NCBI GenBank assembly: GCA_002725445.1
Contig: PBPD01000008.1
Span: 1-7,566, forward strand
Reading direction: 5' to 3'
DNA from: Rickettsiales bacterium
Lineage (GTDB): Bacteria; Pseudomonadota; Alphaproteobacteria; Rickettsiales; UBA3002
DNA length: 7,566 nt
Shown here: positions 1 to 6,193 of the stretch, piece after piece
How the letters are laid out: every line of letters starts with the position of its first letter
How positions within the stretch are numbered: position 1 is the stretch's first letter
The notes under the pieces: model-generated
The model's input: the letters and a program-made list of their open reading frames with translations, nothing else
Database searches by the model: none
What the model was told of the DNA's origin: nothing
Made by a program: the position numbers and the translations under genes

Positions 1-1
1 C

Positions 2-670
2 CACAGCCTGCCATTGGTGGTGCGTCGCAATCGCCGCGCCAAGCGCATCTGTTTGCGCTATAACGCCACCGACCACGCCGTCAATCTGACCCTGCCACAG
101 CGCACCGAGCTGGAAGACGGGCTGCAATTCTTACAAACCAAATATGACTGGCTGGAAAGTACCCTCAACGAGGCGCCACCCAAAAAACACCTGAAGCCGG
201 GCGTGAAGGTGCCGATTCTGGGCGAGCCATTCCGTCTGCGCCACCAGACCGACCTGCCCGGCACGTTCGCGCTGAAAGACGGCATGCTGCTGATTGGCGG
301 CACACGCGAGCACACGGCACGCCGCACGCAGGACGCGCTCAAACAGATCATCCGCAACGAAATCACAGGGCTGGCACCTTTGATGGCCAAACAGCTCAAC
401 CGCAAAGTGGGCCGCATCTCCATCCGCGACACCCGCACCCGCTGGGGCAGCTGTTCATCCACTGGCAATCTCAATTTTTGCTGGCGGCTGGTGTTCGCCC
501 CGCGCGAAGGGCTTGAATATGTGGTAGCGCACGAAGTCGCGCATCTCAAACATATGGATCATTCCCCTCGTTTCTGGGCAACAGTCGAGCAGCTATTGCC
601 AAACTATCAGGGCGCCAAAGAATGGCTACGCCTCAACGCCTCTGAATTGTGCAAATATCACGTGGCCTAA
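2..670 (+). CDS. YgjP-like (DUF45) zinc metallopeptidase, 5' end missing
   Basis: Predicted zinc-dependent metallopeptidase of the YgjP/DUF45 family, often annotated as an M48-family or SprT-like hydrolase; the physiological substrate is not established. The frame is open to the left window edge. The first possible start is a TTG at 14, but four in-frame codons precede it and the residues around it (LPLVVRRNRRAKRI) match what normally lies a little inside this family, so the true start is probably outside the window. Counting from the TTG codon, the signature RWGSCSSTGNLNF lies at about 143-155. The zinc site is HEVAH at 173-177, with E174 as likely catalytic base and H183 in MDHSPRFW as third ligand. 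The C-terminal half is thus complete with all expected ligands. There is no signal peptide or membrane segment in the visible part, so it is probably cytoplasmic. It converges on the next gene with a 9-base gap. The family call is firm, the function is not. Confidence 0.9.
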   Translation, partial: HSLPLVVRRNRRAKRICLRYNATDHAVNLTLPQRTELEDGLQFLQTKYDWLESTLNEAPPKKHLKPGVKVPILGEPFRLRHQTDLPGTFALKDGMLLIGGTREHTARRTQDALKQIIRNEITGLAPLMAKQLNRKVGRISIRDTRTRWGSCSSTGNLNFCWRLVFAPREGLEYVVAHEVAHLKHMDHSPRFWATVEQLLPNYQGAKEWLRLNASELCKYHVA

Positions 671-687
671 TTGGCCTAATCAGGCCA
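663..687. repeat. Direct repeat and small hairpin between convergent genes
   Basis: TGGCCTAAT occurs twice in tandem (663-671 and 672-680), covering the metallopeptidase stop codon. The second copy forms a 6-bp inverted repeat with AGGCCA at 682-687, with a 4-base loop. The minus-strand gene ends at 680, so the structure overlaps both 3' ends. There is no T-run on either side, so it does not look like a standard intrinsic terminator, although it could limit read-through between the convergent genes. Confidence 0.4.
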
Positions 688-1255
688 GTTCTGCCCCGCG
701 GCCATAATGAATCATGGCCACCCCTTCCCTGAATTTGGTCGCAAACAGATTGGGCGACACATCCATCAGCTTGGCTAATTGCGTGGGCGGCAAAGTAACC
801 ACCCCCGCCTCTTCTACCTCGCGGCGGCTGCTGGCATTGGGGCCTGTGGGCACCCACACGGTTTGGGTGTCGCTTTTGCAATAGGCGAACGGGTCTTTAA
901 TATGCTCCAGCCGTTTATCCGCGCTGATAGGGCGCGGCGGCTTGTCGCCAGCCGAAGCGCGGCGGTCTATTTCCACCAGCATATTCTGCAAGCCACCCGC
1001 CAACTCTTCGGCATGTTCGGCGGCGCGGGCGTCGGTGCGCGGGTCAAACACGAAATACACCTGCTGGCCTGAGCCTTCTGCCATTTCGCGCGCGCTTGGC
1101 TTATGCAGCCCCACCAAGCTTGGCGGATGCACGTTGAAACTGGTACGCAGGCGCGCCATCACGCTGTCCAGCCGTTCGGCCTGTGCGTGCGATAACACCC
1201 CCTCTTTTTGCAAATCAGACGGCTGCGTGCCATGTATGCGCGGTGCAATGCTCAT
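680..1255 (-). CDS. Hypothetical protein, 191 aa
   Basis: I do not recognise this protein. The ATG at 1253-1255 is the natural start. The only Shine-Dalgarno-like sequence is a weak GCGGG just upstream, and an ATG 8 bases further upstream is out of frame. It is soluble-looking, with no signal peptide or transmembrane segment. Visible parts are a charged N-terminal helix-like stretch (about 14-38), a short hydrophobic beta-like segment QQVYFVF (64-70) followed by a charged, probably helical region (74-99), a proline/lysine-rich linker (104-121), and a C-terminal part (145-186) with LPPTQLAKLMDVSPNLF, which could be a short helical module. There is one cysteine (C126) and no obvious catalytic motif. 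It lies 86 bases downstream of the PBP gene on the same strand, so it may be co-transcribed or driven from the gap. Codon use resembles the neighbours and coding length is good, so it is probably a real gene. Confidence 0.75.
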   Translation of the reverse strand: MSIAPRIHGTQPSDLQKEGVLSHAQAERLDSVMARLRTSFNVHPPSLVGLHKPSAREMAEGSGQQVYFVFDPRTDARAAEHAEELAGGLQNMLVEIDRRASAGDKPPRPISADKRLEHIKDPFAYCKSDTQTVWVPTGPNASSRREVEEAGVVTLPPTQLAKLMDVSPNLFATKFREGVAMIHYGRGAELA

Positions 1256-1306
1256 ACCCGCATTTTACGCCGCTAAATGTTAAGGCTCGGTAAAGAAAGA
1301 GAGAAA

Positions 1307-1315
1307 TGTGGATAA
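1307..1315 (-). promoter_or_regulatory. Perfect DnaA-box match (TTATCCACA)
   Basis: On the minus strand the bases read TTATCCACA, an exact match to the classical DnaA-box consensus TTATNCACA. It lies in the short gap between the PBP gene and the hypothetical gene, about 50 bases upstream of the latter's start. Only one box is visible, so this is not an origin by itself. It could be a DnaA regulatory site for the downstream gene, or chance. Confidence 0.45.
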
Positions 1316-1326
1316 GTTGCGCAACT
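1315..1326. repeat. 12-base perfect palindrome adjoining the DnaA box
   Basis: AGTTGCGCAACT is perfectly self-complementary with no loop, which suits a dimeric DNA-binding protein better than an RNA hairpin. It shares one base with the DnaA-box match and is followed by a second 8-base palindrome, CCCGCGGG, at 1329-1336. It sits just after the PBP stop codon and upstream of the minus-strand hypothetical gene. No regulator can be named. Confidence 0.4.
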
Positions 1327-1341
1327 CACCCGCGGGCGATC

Positions 1342-3834
1342 CTATCGGCGAATGCCGCTGCTGCGCTCACGTTCCGACGGGTAAAGCGGCTCATCGTCGT
1401 TGGCGGGTTGCTGGCGCGGCAGCTCGGTGCCGCTATCTTCCATGACTTCGGCCGGCGGATTGCCGTCAAATAATTTGTTCCAGAATTCGCGGCGATAAGG
1501 CTTGTTGTCTGGCTTCTCCCAAAAGCCGCCCGCACCCGGCGCAGCACCCGCTGCGCGTGGCTGCACCTGCTGTGCGCCATGCCGCAATTGCTGCTGCAGC
1601 AAATCACCCACATCGCTGGCTGGCACAGGCGCATTGCCGCCCACCGTGGGTGCAGCAGCAGCCGCTGATGCATTGCCACGCATTCCCGCTGGCACCCCTG
1701 CTGGCGCCTCGCCTTGCATCTGCCCCTCTTGCCATGGCAAGGCTTCATCCTGCCCAATCTCCTGATTCGGGATATCACGTGGCGCCTTGTCTTTCATCGC
1801 GAGCGCCATAAAATCATGCCAGATCATCGCGGGCAGGTTACCCCCTGTCACTTTTTTCATCGCGGCATTATCATCATTGCCAACCCACACACCCGTTACC
1901 AATTGCGGCGTGAAACCAACAAACCATGCATCGCGGAAATCCTGACTGGTGCCGGTTTTACCCGCCACCGGACGCCCAATATTCGCCCGTCCGCCTGTGC
2001 CGCCATCCACCACACTCAGCAACATATTATTCATCATCTCAACGGTGCTCTTGCGCAGCACCACCCACACATTGCTGCTCGAGCGTTTATACAGCTCGTT
2101 GCCCCATTTGTCGGAGATTTTCAAAATACCATACGGCTCAACACCCCGGCCACGATTGGCCAAATGCGCATACGCACCGGTCAGCTCCAGCACATTGCTG
2201 TCCACCGCACCCAGTGCCGTCGATGGGTTGTTCGGCACATCATTGATGCCCAGGCGCTTGGCCACTTCCACCACTTTTTCCATGCCCACAAACTGCGCCA
2301 ACACCACCGACACTGTATTCACCGAATGTTTGAATGCCTCTTTCACGGTGATAATACCTTTATAATCATTGGCATAGTTGGTTGGCCGCCATGTTTTATT
2401 GTTCACTTCCAGCTCGATCGGCGCATCTTCCACCAGCATATTCGGGGTAATCCCCGCCTCAAGCGCAGCCAGATATACAAATAATTTGAATGTAGACCCC
2501 GCCTGACGCTTTGCCTGAGTCGCGCGGTTATACTGGCTTTCGTAATAATCCTTGCCGCCCACCATCGCACGGATAGCGCCACTTGGTGTCATCGCCAGCA
2601 AGGCCGCCTGACTGGCATTCTTTTCCTTGCCTTCTTTTTCTAAAATAGCGCGCAGCGTGTCTTCTGCCTCGGTCTGCATCTTCGCATCCAGCGTGGTAAT
2701 CACCTCGACATCGGCCGTAATATTACCGAGATATTGCGGCAATTGATCCACAATCCAGTCGGTAAAATAACGTGTGCCGCTGGCATTTCCTTCGCGATAA
2801 GCTTCGGGCTTATCAAACTGCGTCAGCGCTTTGTCCACCGCGTCGGCCTTCATCACGCCCGCATCCACCATATTCAAAAGCACCTGCTTGGCGCGTTGCT
2901 TCGAGCGCTCCAGATCAGCCGTGGGCGCATAGCGCGACGGTGCTTTCAGCAAGCCCGCAATAATCGCCGATTCCATCACATTCATATCGCGCGCGGATTT
3001 ACCGAAATAACGTTCCGCCGCTGCGTCCACCCCATAAGTGCCCGAGCCGAGATACACACGGTTAAGGTAAATCTCGAGAATCTCCTGCTTGCTGAACTGG
3101 TTTTCCAGCCAGAAGGCCAGCAGCATCTCCTGAATTTTACGTTTGATGGTGCGCTCAGGCGTGAGAAACACATTCTTCGCCACTTGCTGGGTGATCGTGC
3201 TGCCGCCTTGCACAAACCCGCCCGCCTTCACATTCACCACCATGGCGCGGGCAATGCCAAACACATCAATACCAAAATGGTCAAAGAAACGGCGGTCTTC
3301 GGTGGCCATCACCGCGGCCACCAGCGACGGTGGCATATCTTCATACATAATCCAGTCGCCATAGACATGGCCATAGGTGCCAAGAATAATACCATCGGCG
3401 GTTTTCACCGTAATGCCCGGCTGACGCTCAATTTGGTTCAGCCCCGAAATATCGGGCAAATCATGCGCAAAGTAAAGCAGCCCCACAAACATGAGCAAGG
3501 TAAGGGTGAAGGCCAGCGACATAGCCCAGCCCCACCAGCTGCGCCGCCAATACCATGGTGGGCGTGGTGGTGGCGTGCCTTTGCCGCCCTTGCCGCCTTT
3601 GGCGGACACTTTGCGGCTACCAGTCGCTTTACCGGTGGTTTTACCTTTAGCAGGGCTTTTGCGCACCGATTGCGGGCGCTTGCCCGCCGCTGCTTTAGGC
3701 GACACCGCCGCAGGGCCAGCCTTGGGCTTGCTGGTGCTGCTTTTCTTCTTCGCGCTGCTCTGGATTTTAGGCCCATCGCCGCGTGCACGCGTAGAAGTGT
3801 TTTTCTTGCCCTTATTCGAAGAGAACAATCCCAT
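1342..3834 (-). CDS. Class A penicillin-binding protein (glycosyltransferase/transpeptidase)
   Basis: Bifunctional inner-membrane enzyme of 830 residues that polymerises lipid II into glycan strands (GT51 domain) and cross-links the stem peptides (transpeptidase domain) in the periplasm. In order: a very basic cytoplasmic tail (1-100), one membrane segment (about 101-122), and the GT51 domain (about 140-310) with EDRRFFDHFG at 179-188 (catalytic E179), QGGSTITQQ at 209-217 and the second conserved Glu at E236 in KRKIQEMLLA. The transpeptidase domain follows, with the nucleophile in STFK (S447, K450), SVN at 504-506 and KTGTS at 626-630. All catalytic motifs are intact. The distance from E179 to S447 is about 268 residues, as in PBP1b-like compact enzymes; E. 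coli PBP1A has roughly 380 because of an inserted OB-like domain. The tail beyond about 690 is Ala/Gly/Pro/Gln-rich and ends very polar. The start has a good Shine-Dalgarno. It is divergent from cyaY. The family is certain; the paralogue (mrcA/ponA or other) is not. Confidence 0.96.
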   Translation of the reverse strand: MGLFSSNKGKKNTSTRARGDGPKIQSSAKKKSSTSKPKAGPAAVSPKAAAGKRPQSVRKSPAKGKTTGKATGSRKVSAKGGKGGKGTPPPRPPWYWRRSWWGWAMSLAFTLTLLMFVGLLYFAHDLPDISGLNQIERQPGITVKTADGIILGTYGHVYGDWIMYEDMPPSLVAAVMATEDRRFFDHFGIDVFGIARAMVVNVKAGGFVQGGSTITQQVAKNVFLTPERTIKRKIQEMLLAFWLENQFSKQEILEIYLNRVYLGSGTYGVDAAAERYFGKSARDMNVMESAIIAGLLKAPSRYAPTADLERSKQRAKQVLLNMVDAGVMKADAVDKALTQFDKPEAYREGNASGTRYFTDWIVDQLPQYLGNITADVEVITTLDAKMQTEAEDTLRAILEKEGKEKNASQAALLAMTPSGAIRAMVGGKDYYESQYNRATQAKRQAGSTFKLFVYLAALEAGITPNMLVEDAPIELEVNNKTWRPTNYANDYKGIITVKEAFKHSVNTVSVVLAQFVGMEKVVEVAKRLGINDVPNNPSTALGAVDSNVLELTGAYAHLANRGRGVEPYGILKISDKWGNELYKRSSSNVWVVLRKSTVEMMNNMLLSVVDGGTGGRANIGRPVAGKTGTSQDFRDAWFVGFTPQLVTGVWVGNDDNAAMKKVTGGNLPAMIWHDFMALAMKDKAPRDIPNQEIGQDEALPWQEGQMQGEAPAGVPAGMRGNASAAAAAPTVGGNAPVPASDVGDLLQQQLRHGAQQVQPRAAGAAPGAGGFWEKPDNKPYRREFWNKLFDGNPPAEVMEDSGTELPRQQPANDDEPLYPSERERSSGIRR

Positions 3835-3838
3835 GCCG

Positions 3839-3844
3839 TTCCTT
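3839..3844 (-). promoter_or_regulatory. Ribosome binding site of the PBP gene
   Basis: On the minus strand AAGGAA lies 4 bases before the ATG at 3832-3834, a near-ideal Shine-Dalgarno. It supports this start and hence the long basic N-terminal tail as genuinely translated. Confidence 0.65.
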
Positions 3845-3863
3845 GGTATTGATTGATTTACGC

Positions 3864-3893
3864 TTTACGTCACGTCCTGCGCATGGCTATATA
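3864..3893 (+). promoter_or_regulatory. Possible sigma70-type promoter for cyaY
   Basis: TTTACG at 3864-3869 and TATATA at 3888-3893 are separated by 18 bases; each matches the housekeeping consensus at four of six positions. They lie in the 97-base gap between the divergent PBP and cyaY genes, about 40 bases upstream of the preferred cyaY start. No equally plausible promoter for the PBP direction was found. Confidence 0.3.
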
Positions 3894-3931
3894 CACGAGG
3901 TAATTACAAAAAGCCAATGGTAGAGATTTTT

Positions 3932-4261
3932 ATGCTGGACGAGCACCATTTCCACTCCATCGCCGATGCAACCCTTATGCATTTGTTCGACCAGATCGAA
4001 CCCGCCTATGAAGCAGAGGATCTGGAAGATTTGGATATGGATGAGGGCATTCTCACCATCATCTCCAACACGGGCCAGCAATTCATCGTCAGCAAGCACG
4101 GCCCCAGCCGCCAGCTCTGGCTGGCATCGCCTATCAGCGGCGGTCTGCATTTCGACTACAATCATGATGACCAGTGCTGGGAACTCGCCGACGGCCGCAC
4201 CCTCAAAGGCGTGCTGCAGGTCGATCTGGAACAGTGCTGCGGCGTCAAAATCACTTTTTAG
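3932..4261 (+). CDS. cyaY: Iron donor protein CyaY (bacterial frataxin)
   Basis: Bacterial frataxin, a small cytoplasmic iron-binding protein that interacts with IscS/IscU and modulates iron supply for Fe-S cluster assembly. With the ATG at 3932 it is 109 residues, close to the usual 105-110. The N-terminal helix (LDEHHFHSIADATLMHLFDQ) aligns with the EFHRLAD start of E. coli CyaY. It is followed by the acidic iron-binding ridge (EAEDLEDLDMDEG, about 27-39) and the family's core strands (GQQFIVSK, RQLWLASP, then SGGLHFDY, about 48-76). An in-frame ATG at 3917 would add five residues (MVEIF) but has no Shine-Dalgarno at a usable distance. The 3932 start has TAGAG six bases upstream and fits homologue length better. 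The C-terminus carries an adjacent cysteine pair (C102, C103), which I do not regard as typical. No isc genes are nearby. It is divergent from the PBP gene and 67 bases upstream of the exporter. Confidence 0.93.
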   Translation: MLDEHHFHSIADATLMHLFDQIEPAYEAEDLEDLDMDEGILTIISNTGQQFIVSKHGPSRQLWLASPISGGLHFDYNHDDQCWELADGRTLKGVLQVDLEQCCGVKITF

Positions 4262-4328
4262 CCCTATAAAGAGTAGTGCGAAGGCAGTTTTACTGGACGC
4301 ATTGGCACGACATCGCTAAAACGCCAAC

Positions 4329-6131
4329 ATGACCTATCCCACACAACACGGCACCAAAGCCGACCCACAAGCACTGCCAAAAGGCAATATTGGCAGCCTG
4401 AAACACATTACCGCCTATCTGCGCCCTTACCGGCTAGGCGTGCTTGGCGCGTGCATCGCACTCATTTTCACTTCCGGCGCCGTGCTGGGAGTGGGCGCTG
4501 CCCTTAAATACCTGATCGATGCTGGCATCGCCAATGGCGATACCGCCCTGCTGGACGAATATTTCTGGCGTTTGTTAGTCGTAGTACTCATTCTGGCAGG
4601 CGCCACTTACGCCCGCTATTTCCTCATCTCATGGGTGGGCGAGCGTGTGGTGGCCGACATCCGCAACGATGTCTACCGCAAGCTGGTGGGCATGGATCCC
4701 AGCTATTTTGAAACCACCCGCACCGGCGAATTGCTCTCACGCATCACCACCGACACCACGCTATTGCAAAATGTTGTCGGCTCCTCGGTCTCCATCTTCT
4801 TGCGCAACGCATTATTGTTTATTGGTGGCACCGTCGCGCTTATCATCACCAGTGCGGGATTAACCGGCTATGTCGGCGTGATGCTGCCGCTTGTCATCGC
4901 CCCTATCATCATCCTCGGCAAACGGGTACGCCGCCTCAGCCGCGCCACCCAGAACCGCGTGGCCGACATCTCTTCCCACGCCGAAGAAACCATCGGTGCC
5001 ATCCGCACCATTCAGTCGCTATCGCTCGAAGCGTACGAATCCTTCCGCTTCGGCCAATATGTCAAACGCGCACGCAGCACGGCCTTGCGGCGCATCCGCA
5101 TGCGTGCACTGCTTACCGCCATTGTGATCTCGCTGGTATTCGGCGCCATCGTGATGGTGCTGTGGATTGGCGGGCGCGATGTGGTCGCAGGCAATATCAC
5201 CGCGGGCGAGCTGTCGGCTTTCATCTTCTACGCCGTCGTGGTGGCAGGCGCGCTGGGCGCAGTCAGCGAAGTAATTGGCGAATTGCAACGCGCCGCTGGT
5301 GCTGCCGAACGACTGATGGAACTGATGCAGCTGCATCCGGCCATTACAAGCCCTGAAGAGCCGAAAACATGGAAACGCCCACCCGAAGGCCTCATCTGTT
5401 TTGACGATGTTACCTTCAACTACATCTCCCGCCCGGACGATGCCGCGCTGGAGCAGTTCTCGCTTACCATCGAGCCTGGGCGCACCGTCGCGCTGGTTGG
5501 CCCGTCAGGCGCAGGCAAAACCACCGTGTTACAACTTTTGCTGCGCTTTTATGACCCGAATGAAGGCAGCATCAAAATCGATGGGCTGGACATTCGCGAT
5601 GTTGACCCGCTGGAGCTGCGGCAACATTTAGGGCTGGTGCCACAAGACCCGGTTATTTTCTCGGCCAATGCATGGGACAATATCCGTTGCGGGCGCCCTG
5701 AGGCCACCGACGAAGAAGTCAAAGACGCCGCACGCGCTGCCCATGCCTACGAGTTTTTACAAAACCTGCCCGACGGGTTCGACACCTATCTCGGCGAGAA
5801 AGGAGTGCGCCTGTCAGGTGGCCAAAAGCAACGCGTGGCGATTGCCCGTGCGATTGTACGCAACCCACGCATTTTGTTGCTCGACGAGGCCACCTCCGCA
5901 CTCGATTCCGAAAGCGAGATCATGGTGCAAAAGGCACTAAGCAGCCTGATGAAAGACCGCACCACATTAGTGATCGCGCATCGTTTATCGACCGTTCTCA
6001 AGGCCGATAAAATCGTCGTACTCGACAAAGGGCGCATCGAGTCGATCGGCCATCACAGTGAACTTTTAACTTCAAGTCCGCTTTACAAGCGACTGGCAGA
6101 TATACAATTCTCCAACCAATCAGCGGCTTAA
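4329..6131 (+). CDS. ABC exporter half-transporter, MsbA/ABCB-like
   Basis: A 600-residue fused membrane and ATPase subunit of the ABCB/MsbA exporter group, expected to work as a homodimer in the inner membrane. The substrate cannot be read from sequence; lipids or other hydrophobic molecules are likely from the family. The transmembrane domain (about 30-320) has six candidate helices: near 36-58, 79-103, 155-177, 180-197, 261-283 and 289-312. The nucleotide-binding domain (about 355-595) is complete: Walker A GPSGAGKT (391-398), Q-loop Q439 in VPQDPVIF, signature LSGGQ (495-499), Walker B ILLLDE (515-520, catalytic E520), D-loop SALD (523-526) and switch H551. An in-frame stop at 4317-4319 fixes the start at or after 4320, and 4329 is the only ATG near it. 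It lacks any clear Shine-Dalgarno, so translation may be weak or coupled. It may be co-transcribed with cyaY. It resembles the MsbA-related subgroup common in alphaproteobacteria rather than proven MsbA, so no symbol is given. Confidence 0.94.
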   Translation: MTYPTQHGTKADPQALPKGNIGSLKHITAYLRPYRLGVLGACIALIFTSGAVLGVGAALKYLIDAGIANGDTALLDEYFWRLLVVVLILAGATYARYFLISWVGERVVADIRNDVYRKLVGMDPSYFETTRTGELLSRITTDTTLLQNVVGSSVSIFLRNALLFIGGTVALIITSAGLTGYVGVMLPLVIAPIIILGKRVRRLSRATQNRVADISSHAEETIGAIRTIQSLSLEAYESFRFGQYVKRARSTALRRIRMRALLTAIVISLVFGAIVMVLWIGGRDVVAGNITAGELSAFIFYAVVVAGALGAVSEVIGELQRAAGAAERLMELMQLHPAITSPEEPKTWKRPPEGLICFDDVTFNYISRPDDAALEQFSLTIEPGRTVALVGPSGAGKTTVLQLLLRFYDPNEGSIKIDGLDIRDVDPLELRQHLGLVPQDPVIFSANAWDNIRCGRPEATDEEVKDAARAAHAYEFLQNLPDGFDTYLGEKGVRLSGGQKQRVAIARAIVRNPRILLLDEATSALDSESEIMVQKALSSLMKDRTTLVIAHRLSTVLKADKIVVLDKGRIESIGHHSELLTSSPLYKRLADIQFSNQSAA

Positions 6132-6177
6132 CTAAATCTTTTATTTTGAATGAACGTTTAGATTAGGCTTGCGGCCG

Positions 6178-6193
6178 TTAGTCGTTCGACTAA
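6178..6193. repeat. 7-bp inverted repeat at the 3' end of the OmpA-domain gene
   Basis: TTAGTCG and CGACTAA flank a 2-base spacer and overlap the stop codon (6190-6192) of the minus-strand gene. It lies in the 58-base gap between two convergent genes. On either strand it is not followed by a T-run, so a terminator role is possible but not supported by the usual signature. Confidence 0.4.

Noticed and set aside
1714..2484. Plus-strand open frame (256 codons) opposite the PBP transpeptidase domain
   Set aside because: It has a His/Ile/Arg-rich, domain-free translation and lies entirely inside the PBP coding region on the other strand.
2734..3852. Long plus-strand open frame (372 codons) opposite the PBP gene
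   Set aside because: It is antisense to an unmistakable PBP with all catalytic motifs. Its His/Arg/Ala-rich translation shows no domain, as expected of a frame opposite GC-rich coding DNA.
4265..4270. TATAAA as a -10 element for the exporter gene
   Set aside because: No acceptable -35 hexamer lies 16-18 bases upstream, within the end of cyaY.
4329..6131. Assigning the exporter as msbA
   Set aside because: General ABCB motifs do not establish lipid A specificity, and no lipid A genes (such as lpxK) are adjacent.
6132..6166. Possible terminator stem after the exporter gene (CTAAATCT with AGATTAG)
   Set aside because: It gives only seven pairs with a bulge, a loop of about 20 bases and no following T-run, which is too weak to call.
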